DNA of 64,000 nt, taken from the NCBI GenBank assembly GCA_039621445.1, contig CP154956.1, positions 53,553,143-53,617,142 of the forward strand, read 5' to 3'. This DNA comes from Euglena gracilis (Eukaryota; Euglenida; Euglenophyceae; Euglenales). Shown piece by piece: positions 17,733-28,493 of the stretch. Each line of letters starts with the position of its first letter. Position 1 is the stretch's first letter. The position numbers and the translations under genes are program-made. The notes beneath the pieces were generated by a model. It ran no database searches and had not been told where the DNA came from. It saw nothing but the letters and a program-made list of their open reading frames with translations.

Positions 17733-20600
17733 GGGGCAGGGCCGCGGCTTGGGTTTCCCACGCCCACCGGTGGAATGTGCGGCCGTCGCAGACCAACGCC
17801 CCCCGCCTCAGGCTGCGCCCCGACAGCTTGGCGTCCGACGTGAGGACCAGGACCTGAGGAGGGCAGAGGTCGGCTTGTGGGGTTTGGCTGGGGGCCCTTG
17901 TGCAGCGCCTTCCCCTATCGTGCCATTGTTGGGTTGGTGAAGCGCAAAGATACATTCACAATATATTATGATGGCCGTACAGCAGACAAAGTCAGAACTA
18001 AACCTATCGCCGTATCGTACACATAAGCCGTGTTGTGTTCGCTGAGACCTCCCAGACCCCCTGACAGACGCCTGCAGACACGGCAGGCCGCACCTGGGCG
18101 ACGGTCACCGTGCACTGCACCAGCTGCTGCCCCACCGAAGCCTCGAGGGCGGCGAGGGCCTCCAGCAGCGGCCGCCACGTCCCCGGCATGCTTGTGCTTA
18201 CCAACCGGGGGGGGGGGGGAGGGGGGGGTGGGTGCTATAGGGTGCCTGCCCCTAGCAGGCACACCCCCCCCCCGGGGGGGGGGAAGGGGGCCGGGCCGGA
18301 CCCAGAAAATTTTCATTGAAAATGGCCTTTTCCGGGCCCCCGGCGCCTTCGGCGCCGGGGGCGGAGGGGGGTGCCTGTAGGGCAAATCAACCCCCCCAAA
18401 CCCTACCCCCCCCCCCCCAACTCCCGGCAGCTGGCCGCCCACGGCGACAACTCCGCACGGGTGGGGGGGGTGGTGCGTATCTGTTTCTATGCTCCCCAAT
18501 CTTTTAACCCCTTGCCGCGCCCACCTGCCCCCCCCGCACGCACCACAGAGCCCTCATTATACCCAGGCTTTCTTTTGCCGGGGGGGGTCGGATCGGGTGC
18601 TATGGGGTGCCTGCCCCTAGCACCCACCCCCCCCCCGTGGGGTAGGCACCCGACTAAGCACAAGCCTGGTCCCCGGCTCGGAGGTCAGCCCGAACGCAAC
18701 CAGCTTCTTGTCCCTGAGCCCCATCAGCCGCAGCGCCGCCGCCGGCTGCCCGTCGTCGGCCGCCTCCCCGGCGGCGTTGTCGGACAGCTCGTCCTGCGGC
18801 AGGCACCGGAGGCGGGCCGCCACCCAGCGGGGCCCCGAGTCCTCCAGACCGTCCAGCGCCGACAGGGCGTCGGGAGGGAGGCGGGGCGGTCTGGCGGGGG
18901 ACGGGAGGGGGGCCACGCCGAGAGAGTGGCGGCATGGGCCGGCAAAGGCCCCGTGCCGCTGAAAACGAACCACAGAAAAACTGTGCCGCGGAAAAGTTCA
19001 GATGCATCAATCCGGCCGGTGCAATGCGACTTCAGTCCGGGAAAAAGCATTTGAAGGCAGGGGAGAGAAACGGCAAAGAAATGCCGCTGCAAGGCCGTCC
19101 TTTGGTCCTCCGCCACCCCCGCCCTCTCCTCCCCGCCTCCGGCACGGACCGTGGCCTTCAGCACCAGGGGATCGGCGGGCGGGCGGTTTTCGGGGGCGAT
19201 GAGCGACACGATGCGGTCGTCCGCCGACTGCTGCGACGTGTAGGTCACCTGCCGTGGGGGGGGGGGTGCTGATAGGAGGCTGAAGGGGCTCATCCCCCAA
19301 CTGCCCTGTGAGGTCCAAGGCACACTGCGAGATTCGAGGGACTCAATTCCGGCTCCGAACAGGACCGGTCGCCACAGGCGAAACAGAAACAAAAACGGAA
19401 AGTGCCAAAGTAATGTTTGCAGTCATTGGTGTTGGATGGCAAAAGTCCCTGGACATCTGTGGCATCACACAACCTTGGGGATGGGGAAGGGGCAGGCTTG
19501 AATGAGCGGGAAGGAGGGGGAGGCCTCCTGCAAGGGGGGATTGACCCCAGACTCCCCCCAGAGAACTCCGCTTGGGGGGGGGGTTGAGGGCTTCAAGCTG
19601 TGCATTCAGCTATTTTTTTCAATAAATTGACAAAACCAGATGATAAAAGCATAAGTCTCTTTTGAACAAAGTGCTGCGGAAGAAGACAGTTAGTGACCCC
19701 CCAGAAAGGGGGGGGTTCCGCAGGTGAAGGTGTACAGGTCCAGAAAGTTCATCCAGCCGTCCCTTCCTCCTCCGACACAGGATACCATCCTTTTTGGCTC
19801 CCCAAACTCCATCGGCTGAGGCTCCTCTTCCTTCTCCACTGTGGCAGAACAGAACCAGTGGTTGCAGAATTGGTGGTGGTAAGACCCCCGCCTCCCCCCC
19901 CCCCCCGTGCGAAACCGACGCTTACTGAAACCCTGGGGGGGGGGGGGGGCTGGGGGGTTCTGGTTAGCAGCTGCAGAAGGGCCAGACACACCACCACCCC
20001 ATTTCGCAGCAGGAACTGGCGCGGGATCTCCCGCTGCCGGGTTGGGAAGCCGTCATACACAAAATTGATTGATTGCAGGAATGGTCGCCCCGATGACGGA
20101 CTGACAGACAGGCAGGCAAGACAGACAGAGAAACGGACAGACAGGTAGGCAGGCAGGCAGGCTTAACAACGCCCCGTTGAGAACTTAATCTGTCGTTTCC
20201 CATTGTATTCCTTACTTACCGCTCCCAGGGAGAGAAATTACCACTTGGACATAGCTAGCCCTTACTACCCCCAACTCTCCCCTCGGGCCAACCAACCAAA
20301 AACACGGCTAACTAACCCTGGTGAAAAAAGAACAAAAAGAAGCTGTGATCGGTTTCATGGCTAGAGAGCCACCAAAAACTGAAATTTGGAGGTTTTACGG
20401 GACTGACATGCCGAGGGGGACAGCGGAGCCTGTTGGGCAGCCGGCGGAGACCCGTCCTGGCCAGCAGCCCCGGGCCGGCCTCCAGCAGAGCCCGGACGAA
20501 GCTGACCGGCGGCCCCGCCCCCGCCGCCATCTGCTGGTAGGGGGCGTCCGTGAGGTCCCCCGGCTGGAGGTTTGCCAGCCCCAGGTTGGCCTCAGGGCCG
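17733..20600 (-). CDS. Unidentified multi-exon gene (candidate exons)
   Basis: A run of GC-rich minus-strand segments without stops and with protein-like composition. 20410-20600: L-G-L-A-N-L-Q-P-G-D-L-T-D-A-P-Y-Q-Q-M. 19960-20065: V-Y-D-G-F-P-T-R-Q-R-E-I-P-R-Q-F-L-L-R-N, then a hydrophobic stretch V-V-V-C-L-A-L-L-Q-L-L. 19695-19850: W-M-N-F-L-D-L-Y-T-F-T-C-G. 19090-19250: S-A-D-D-R-I-V-S-L-I-A-P-E-N. 18655-18880: R-D-K-K-L-V-A-F-G-L-T-S-E-P-G-T. 18040-18190: W-R-P-L-L-E-A-L-A-A-L-E-A-S-V-G. 17733-17860: V-L-V-L-T-S-D-A-K-L-S-G-R-S-L-R. They probably form one protein of unknown function, perhaps membrane-attached. The joins are not resolved. Confidence 0.45.
20101..20162 (+). repeat. (GACA)n/(GGCA)n microsatellite
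   Basis: Imperfect GACAGACAGGCAGGCA tetranucleotide tract. Confidence 0.85.
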
Positions 20601-20639
20601 CCCCCGCACCGCGGCAATCACCTGACCCCCCCCCCCTTA

Positions 20640-20720
20640 GTTGCACTGCGGCTTGCCGTCCGTTTATGGCCGGTGCTAGCGTCGCTTCTGCCCCGGTGGT
20701 GAGCCTGACCTTGACCCCCC
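20640..20720 (-). CDS. Candidate exon V-K-V-R-L-T-T-G-A-E-A-T-L
   Basis: The minus-strand frame is K-V-R-L-T-T-G-A-E-A-T-L-A-P-A-I-N-G-R-Q. Its tail (AGAAGCGACGCTAGCACCGG ... AGTGCAACTAAGG) resembles 5217-5260 in the kinase gene, so part of it may be a repeat rather than an exon. Confidence 0.35.
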
Positions 20721-21769
20721 CCCCGGGCCACGGAGAAGGGGGCGGCGCTGGCCGCGGCTGTCCACCAACACTGTGGCGGGGCGCGGGCGGAGGGGGGCCA
20801 GGCCATCGGCCGCTGGCGACGGGGCGGTGGCGGGCGTGGGCGCCGCGGGTGGGGGACGGCCGCGGAGGCCTTCGGGGCATCGGTCCAAGTGTTCACGGAG
20901 AGCGTTTTGGCCGGGCGGTCCCCCTGTTTCCTCGACTGCCCTTCCACCGCAGCGGGGGGTGTTCTCGCAGCCGGAGGCAGCGGTTTTGGTGTGACGTGGG
21001 ATGGGAGGGTGCGCAATCGAGGGACGCCTGCCCACCAATCATGTGCCAATCAGGATGGGCCTTTGGGGAAAATTCCCGCCCCGGCACATTAAATGACAAA
21101 AAATCCACGGAGAAAATGGATTAAAAAATGGCCAAATTTCAGCCAAAAAAAAAGGTCCCTTCAGTGAAAAAAAAATGTGGTTTCTGACACCTTGGACCAT
21201 CGTTCATCCGCCAAAAACGTGAAAAAATGTGCTTTTCGACTTTTTGATTTTCCACCGTTCAACCTCCGCACCGGCTATGGCCGGCGCGGGCTTAAAGGCG
21301 GTCCCTAAATTTAAAAAAAGAATCCCGTCCCTTTGGGACTGATTGGCCAGCCAACCGCATTGCAGGTGCCTCTTTTTGTTTGGGGGCTCAGGGCTGGGGA
21401 ATCCTCGGGATCGCAGCACGGCCGGCGAAAGGCCCCGCCGCAGGGGGGGGCCTTTGGGTCCCACACTGCAGTCAGCACGAGGCAGAGCGGCTCCTCCCCC
21501 ATCCCTGTGGAGCCGGCAACGCAGGGGGGCCTGGGCTTGGGATGGGCGGAGTGGAGGGCCAGATGGTCGGGGTCACGAACAGGACCAGTCGGGTTGAAGA
21601 GGTCAGGGCTGGCGCCAGGATGCATCGCTCCTCAGATGAGACTGCCAGCATTTCAGGGTTGGAAACTGCCCGGGCAGATGGGGCGATTCAAACCAATGTA
21701 TGCTGCGGCGCGTGCTGTGTGCGTACGGCTGGCCGGCTGGGCAGGGAAACTTAGTGATGGTCATCAAAC

Positions 21770-22060
21770 ATGGAAATGATTTTTATTGTGGCAGCTTGCT
21801 CCCCCGACTCCAGGATTTCGATGTCGCTCTGCACGCTGTCCAGACATGTCAAGCACCACACGGCATCGCACGACAGCATGCCACACTGCATCAAATCTCA
21901 CATCTACTGCGTGAACACCGCACCGCGCACACCTGCCTGCTGTCGACCCCTCGCACGAAACAGCAAATGGCGGAGGGAGAACAGGGCCGCCAGTATCAGG
22001 CGGTGGGCAGGGTTACCCACCGGGACAATCAGTGAGGGGGATTGCTCGGGCCCCTTCCCA
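21770..22060 (-). CDS. Candidate exons upstream of the large element
   Basis: The minus-strand frame at about 21770-21885 reads M-Q-C-G-M-L-S-C-D-A-V-W-C-L-T-C-L-D-S, then Q-S-D-I-E-I-L-E-S-G-E-Q-A-A-T-I. A segment at about 21910-22020 is hydrophobic (H-R-L-I-L-A-A-L-F-S-L-R-H-L-L-F). No family is recognised. Confidence 0.35.
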
Positions 22061-22159
22061 AGTGTTGCGGAGGCTGCTCCGTTTAGGGGGGTAAGGCTGG
22101 TTGCCCCGTAACCCTGCCCACTCAGGCAGGGGAAGAAGGCGGCGGAGGGCTGTGTCAGC

Positions 22160-22182
22160 CTTAGGCGGCGCGAATTGCCCAA
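22160..22182 (+). repeat. Left terminal inverted repeat of the 12.7-kb element
   Basis: 23 bp, perfect match to the reverse complement of 34844-34866. The similarity stops just inside the repeat. Confidence 0.93.
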
Positions 22183-22319
22183 GCATTTTTTGTGTTTTTT
22201 GGTGTTTTTTGACTGTTTTAAAAACAGTGAAAAAGGAACAAAATTTTGAGTTCGAAGGGTTACGTGGCAGCTTTGGACCAAAATTTCATGAAAGCGGTTT
22301 TGTGCGGTATTCCGCACAT

Positions 22320-24990
22320 CGTGCAGTACACAACGTAGAGGTACGTAAAAACAGGGGTGTTGAGACCCCTGTTACAGGTGCCAGAAAAGTACTATATTGT
22401 AACGTGTGTACAACGTGGATGTACATTGGTGGTACGTCTGTTTCCACACAGTGTGTGAGGTGAGGTGAACAATGCGAGTGTGTGCGGATTACCGCACACA
22501 ACAAACACAACGACGTGTGATACAGGGGTGTGTTGTGTGTCAGGTGTGTTGTGAAGGAAAACTGTGAAAACTGTGAAGTGTGGTTTAGGCGGATTACCGC
22601 GTAAAGAGAACGCAGTGGTGTTTACGAAGTCCAGGCGGTAACCCGTGTAACTTGTGAAACACAGATCGAAGGTATTTGATGTTGGGCGGGAATCCGCACA
22701 ACACAGCACAACGTTTGTGATGGGTGTGTGGGCCGGATTACGCGAGAGGACAGATGCGTTTACTTGAAATGTAAACGAAAAATGGTGGGGAGGCCGGGGG
22801 GACCGGGGGGCAGCGTACTGTCTGTCGCACCACACCCCGACACATCCCGTGTGTGCCCCAACCGTCACCGGGACGGTGGCCCAGCCGCGGCCGGTGACGG
22901 GGGTGTGTCCGCCGGGTGTGGTGGTGGGCCAACAGCTGGCTGCCCCATCCCCCTGAAAGAGGGGGCGGTCCTCTCCCCGGCGACGGCTGCCTGTGTAACT
23001 CCCCGGCCTGAACAAGAACGAAGCGGCACGTGAACGGTGGAAACGCCGGTGTTTCCGCGACTGCGGTGATGGCTGGTCGCGAAACGCGACGCAGTGTGGT
23101 TGTTCAGTAGAGGGGTGTGTGCGTTTCCAAACAGATGCACAACGGTCTGCGTGGTATGGAAAAGCCGGCGGGATGTCTTGTGCGGGAATCCGTGCAACAG
23201 ATTCCGAGTGTGCCAAAAAGGAATAGTGAGGAGCCCGGGTGGTCCTTTGACCTCTCCGCACCGCCGGGGCAGGTTGCCCAGACCTCCCCAACGGGGGTGC
23301 GGTTGCGGCGTTTGCGGACCAACGCAGCTGGGGCGACGACGCCCGTCCCGGACTCCCCCGACCGACTGGGTAGGAAAATGGAACCTGGGTGTTTGTGTTT
23401 CACATTTTGGACGTTTGGTGGTACACCACTGCGTAGGGAAACCTGGTTTTCCTCGCGATCGGAATGCGTAGGGCACCGGTCGGTTGTGCGCGTTGAGGTC
23501 TGGTGCGGGTGAGGGAGGCTGTGTGGTGTGGTGTTACACACCAACGGCGACGATGTGTGCAGGTTTCCGCGTACAAGAACGGACCGACGCATTAGGCGTG
23601 AGGCCCGTGGTGCACTGCACAAGATGTCCGCCCCGCCTCCCTCCTACGATTCTGGATCTGGATCGCGAGGCCTTCATTTGGTGTAACCGCCGGCGTGACC
23701 ACCAACAGTGGTTTCGCGAATGTTATACAGTCCAGGTGTGATCTCTGGAGAGAGATGTTGGGCAAGTGGCTGTAACGGCCTCTTGTGGCCGAGCACCCCA
23801 GTGGGCAACGCCACTGGTTCCCCGGCCGGTGCGGTCACTTGCCTACTTTTTTCCTTGCGGACGAGTGCGTGTCGGGTATCCGCTCGGGCTGCGTGTATGT
23901 ATACACGGCGTGTGTCCCTTTTGTAGGGTCTCTTTTCTTCTGTTCTGTGGTTGGTGTGGAGGAGGCAGGCTGAACGAAGCGGAAGCTGACAGCAGTTCCG
24001 TGTACCCCCGGGGGGGTTGGTCTAGGCCACTGAGGGGACTCAGTGCACACGCCCAACTGGGCCGCACAATTGGGTGCTGTAGACCTCCCCCGGACACGAC
24101 TACCTGGGACCCTTTCGCGACTGAGGGTGGTTGGTGGTACACGACTGGTTTACGGTTCCTGTGTCGTTCGCGAGACACATCCGTAGGGTGGACTGCTGCT
24201 CCCTTGACATCACCCAAAACAGGCCACCTTCTACGACGTGGAGGTGTGGTTTGTGCGGGAAACCGCACAAACCACACCTCCACCCCCCAGATCACGGTGT
24301 TTTTCCAGGGGTTACGTCGCAGCGGCACATCCCGTTCGCGAGGGGGTACAAATCGCGAGAATTTCAACATCCGCTTGTACCACTAAACACTCTGGATCGC
24401 GACGAGGTCCCAGGGCCTTCGGTTTTGGAGGGCCGTCTTACCTGGAATCGCGCTCTTAATTGCGCCGTACGGACCGATCGGGGTACTGTTGCCCCCGCCG
24501 GCTTCCAAATTTGAGAAACCCTGAACAAACAGCAGCCTTCCATGGCTTTACACGGGAACCCGCACAGCGCAGAATCAAACTCAAACGGTGTCGTGGTGAG
24601 TTACCAGCAAAGGAAATACAAATTCATTGCGACGTTCCCACCAGTTGTGCGGAAACCCGCGTAGAAGCGGTCTACAATGGCTGCGGTGTGTGGTACAACA
24701 CAGTGTGCTGTGATGACAGATTTGAATCCAAACACAGTGCAGTGTTGTGCGGATTCCCGTGTAAAGGACTGAGCCCTTGTCGACACGACAATATGACATT
24801 GCTCCACTGCCCACACGTGGGTGAAACTCCGTGGAAACTGCACATACGTGGGTGGTCTTTGTCCATTCACTGAAAACAGTGTTCAGCATGTACAGTAGAT
24901 GTGTGTACATTGTGTCCCTGAGTCACTCACGCACCCTCTGCTGCGCGGTAATCCGCACAACTCTCATCTCTGTTGTCTCAGACTGTGCAA
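22320..24990 (+). other. 5' region of the large element, no supported exon
   Basis: About 2.6 kb with many overlapping ORFs on both strands and no codon-use bias. A possible short first exon at about 23623-23682 reads M-S-A-P-P-P-S-Y-D-S-G-S-G-S-R-G-L-H-L and ends at a GTGTAA donor, but nothing ties it to the downstream gene. Twelve palindromes lie here. Confidence 0.4.
24238..24283 (+). repeat. 46-bp perfect hairpin with GAAA loop
   Basis: Two perfect 21-bp arms (24238-24258 and 24263-24283) around the loop GAAA. The inner 6 bp of each arm is the element's dispersed palindrome (GTGCGG/CCGCAC), so this is that motif with greatly extended arms. Confidence 0.92.
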
Positions 24991-24997
24991 AAAAAAA

Positions 24998-27832
24998 ATG
25001 GCCGCCTCATCTGAGACGCTGGTGTTGCAGCTGGACCAGCTGCGGGGGTACCTTGCCGGCGCCCCCCCGGCGGACGGTTGGGCGATCCTGGAGGACGCCC
25101 TCCGAAGAGGCCACCTGGGAGCCCTCAACCTGGTGGAGACGGGCCTGGCCGTCAGGGCCAACCGCCGGTCCCGTCGCAGCCTGCGGGAGGTACGGCGGGA
25201 GTACACCCGGCCCCCGTCCGAGCGGCCGATGTGGATGGCCCGCTTCACCGACGGGCTGCTGGTGCTGTGGAGGACGCTGCGACGGCTGGCCGTGCCCTTC
25301 GGCGAGCTGGTCACGCCGGCGGCCGCCCTGGCCCCCGCCCCGGCGCAGCAGACGCTGCAGGACCTGCCCCGCGCTACCCGTCGACTGCTGCGGCCCGCCG
25401 GTCTGGTGGGCCCCACGGAGGAGCTGGTGCGGGAGCGGGCGCGAAGGGCCCGGGACGCGGTGCTGCGGGCGTTGGACGGCCACCAGTGCGTGCTGTGGCT
25501 GGACAACTTCTGCTGGCTGCGGTGGGGCACAGACCCCACCCAGCCCAGCTACAGTCGCAACGTCACCGCCCTGGGTTCAGGGTGCCTACTCTGTCTTCTG
25601 CTGTTGGCGAAATGGGCCTGACGATGACCACCCGTGTATGACAAGACGTGCGCAGTTTTACGCCTGGGAATGTTCTGTCTTATAAAATGCACTGAATGAA
25701 TGAACTGCTCAAGAACACCACGAGTTGGGGTGACACAGTTGGTGACAAGGGACAGGTGAACGACGACACTGGTGAGAACAGAGCTGAACATCCCCCAAGG
25801 TGTGTACAGGGTTCAGTACAAAGGTGGTTGTCAGACGCGTTTGTGCGGGTTTCCGTGTAATCAGTGTTGGTTTGTACGGAAACCCGCACACTTCAGGGTT
25901 GTGTATGCGTACATGTATGTACCTGGTTGGCTCAGTGAGCAGGCCCTCTGTGCGGTGACTGCTGCAGATTGACCCCCTGCGGACTCGTCAGGGCACTTTG
26001 ACGCGGTCCGTGACGTTCCCCGTGTCCACGGGTCACCCGGAGTTCGGGACGGTGGTGCAGCACCTCCGCTGGGCGGCCGACCTGTGCCTGCAGTCGGCGA
26101 AGAAGCTGCACCAGGCGGTGCGCGGCCTCCATCGGGCGGAGCTCTCGGTGGACAACGTCCGCGTCCCGCTGGACATGCAGCGGGACGCGATGCGGTCGCT
26201 GCGGTGGAGGCCCTTCTCCCTGACCGAGCAGACGGTCAGCTCGAACCGGGACCTCCTCCAGCTCCTGGAGACCGTGCTGCAGCTGCAGGCACGGTCGGGC
26301 CGTCAGCTGCCCCTCCTGGTGGATGAGAACATCCACTACCGCATCCTCCGCCTCCTGTACTCGGCCCCGGCGCTGCGCTTCCGGATGGGGGAGCACCTCG
26401 CCAACGTCCCCCTGCTGTACGGCATCTGGCATGCCTACAAGCACACGGTGACGGTGGTGTACCAGGCGTTCTTCCCGGTGCTGGCTCACCTGGAGGTGCC
26501 GGTTGGCGCCGGGGGCAGCCGGCAGCTCACCACGTCCCTGCGGTCGCACCGGAAGGTGCTGTACATGGAGAAGCTGTTCGCCAGCCTCCTGTTGACCCGG
26601 GCCGACGTGCTGCCCCAGCCAGGGTGACCACTGCCCGAGCTGGCTGCTTTCAGGCTGCACCTGGTACATCGGACCAATGTTTGTGCGGTTATCCGCACAG
26701 TCATGTCGTGGGTCACTTGGTGTCACATCTCTCCCTTCTGTCCGTCACAGTCTGTCCGCTTTGTGCGGAAACCCGCGTAAAGGACCCTGGTGATAGGTCA
26801 CGCAGGCCAACTTTGGGTGAAGACACTTCCAAAGCTCGTCTGTCACTCTGACGCCACCTGGAGGATCGTCTCCGGGAGGAGAGCCAGCGCGTGCACGTCT
26901 CCGCCCCCACTGCGGCCGACGCGTACGGCCCGCAGCTGCTCCTGGGGCTGCACCGCCTCCTCACCTTCTTCCTGCCGGCCCTCCTCCACCTCGGCTTCAA
27001 GGTGCGGCAGTGCACCTGGCGCGGCCGCCCCGACGACGAGGTGAAGGGGGAGACGGCGCGGCAGGTGCTGGAGCGCTGCCTGGTCCTGCAGGCCCACCTC
27101 GAGCGGGCCATGAGTCCGCATGGCCTCCCCTCGGAGTACATGCGGACCATCTCCCTGGCCCTGCTGACCTGGCAGCCGTGGATGTCCCGCCTTCCCGGGT
27201 GCGTCTTCGTGGAGGAGGCCGGCGAGGCGATGCTGTCGCGCCTGTCGGGTGCCTGCCGTCGGTCGCCGTACGTCACGGACTTCCGGGGCACCCTGCAGCT
27301 GTTCCTCGGCCTGCCGCCGCCGTCGGGGGCGCCGCACGCCAGCCGGGGTTCCCTGCGGCTGGGACTGGTCGCCGAGATGACCCGCCGGGTGCGCCAGCTG
27401 GCGGACCACCCCGAGGGCCGCCCCTTCCCCCGCCGGGTGGACGCCACGCGGATCGCCTGGGTGGACGCCTCTGAGGTGGAGTTCCCCCGGTGGGGGTCCC
27501 CGCCCATCCTGCCGGAGATCGTGGACGTCCGGGCGCTGGAGGCCCTGATGCGGACCTCCCTCCTGACGTTGGTGAGCGGCCGGGCCCTGACCCCCGACAT
27601 CCTGGTCTGGATGCGGGAGAACGTCGGGCCGGTGGACCCCCAGGAGTTCGCCCGTCGCCAGCGGGCGATGGACAACTTCCTCCACCAGCGGCAGCGGCGG
27701 CGCCGCAGCCCTACGCCTCCGGGGGACGTCGAACCGGCGACCAGCGGGCAGGCGGAAACCCGCGCAGAGGCGGCGGCCCGTGCGGAAACCCGCAGCAGCA
27801 GAACCTGCACCGCCGGGGATGAGGCCTGCTGA
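24998..27832 (+). CDS. Transposase candidate of the 12.7-kb element, three main exons
   Basis: Probable DNA transposase. Exon A starts at ATG 24998 (M-A-A-S-S-E-T-L-V-L-Q) and runs to about 25574. It carries V-L-W-L-D-N-F-C-W-L-R-W-G and S-R-N-V-T-A-L-G, with the Asp of L-D-N-F a candidate catalytic acid. Exon B (25968-26623) has P-L-L-V-D-E-N-I-H-Y-R-I-L and P-L-L-Y-G-I-W-H-A-Y-K-H. Exon C (about 26864-27832) ends in an Arg-rich tail. Conserved-looking Asp/Trp/His motifs across about 700 residues suggest a large RNase H-fold (DDE) enzyme, possibly of the KDZ-like or DUF6589-like kind, but I cannot confirm this from memory. The A/B and B/C joins do not resolve to clean in-frame GT-AG introns, so this copy may be inactive or unusually spliced. 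Confidence 0.5.
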
Positions 27833-28256
27833 GGAGTCCCCGGTGGAGGGCCGGGTGCGGTTCACCCCGGAGGAGCCCAGTTCCTCCGCGGCCGAGGCGG
27901 CGGTGGTGCAGCCGCCTGCGGTGCAACCGGGATGGCCGGCGCTGGAGCTGCCCGAGGCGGAGAGCCTGTACGAGCCGCCCAGTACAGCGGAGTCGCTGTA
28001 CGAGCCCCCGGGCACGCTGTCCGAGGGGTACGTCTCCCCGGCGGCCTCAGACGGCCTCGGCAGTCTGGGGGAGCTGCTGAGCAGCCGCCCGACGTCATCG
28101 GGGTCCTCCTCCTCGGATGAGGACCTCAGTCTCTCCCCGGCGGCGGTGTGTCCCTACCGGACCCCGGTCTTTCTACGTGGTCCTGAACCTTTCTGTATAT
28201 CAGGGAGTCAGATGGAGGCCTTCAGAGCGAGGGTGAGGGTTTGTTTCAGAATGTAA
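27833..28256 (+). CDS. Ser/Pro/Glu-rich disordered exon after the transposase candidate
   Basis: The open frame contains two near-repeats E-S-L-Y-E-P-P (A-E-S-L-Y-E-P-P-S-T, then E-S-L-Y-E-P-P-G-T), followed by a Ser-rich acidic stretch S-S-G-S-S-S-S-D-E-D. It is in a different frame from exon C, so a small intron near 27780-27835 is needed. It could be the transposase C-terminus or a separate small protein. Its likely end is the GTGTGT donor near 28146. Confidence 0.4.
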
Positions 28257-28493
28257 AGGGGGTGGCGGGCGGGTTTCCGTGCAAAAGCATTCTCCACCCA
28301 GCCAGAAGGGGGGTGCTCTGCGGGGTGGTCACTGCTGTGTTTCCTTTAATGACAATTATTTTTTTGATTGAACTGACTGTCCCAGATTTTGTGCTTATTT
28401 ATTTTCACAAAAGTGTTTGTGTGGGGACTGTTTCTGACCTGAATTCCCTTCATTTCGGCTGTTTTCACGCTGCCTCGTTTTTTTAGACCTCTG

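Noticed and set aside
21040-21350. Another MITE with 8-bp duplication (paired CCAATCAG/CTGATTGG)
   Set aside because: The flanks are palindromic rather than directly repeated, so no target duplication can be claimed. The segment does share phrases with 4470-4600.
22392-23291. 299-residue minus-strand ORF as a gene of the large element
   Set aside because: It overlaps open frames on the other strand, lacks motifs, is opposite to the element's genes and reads through several palindromes.
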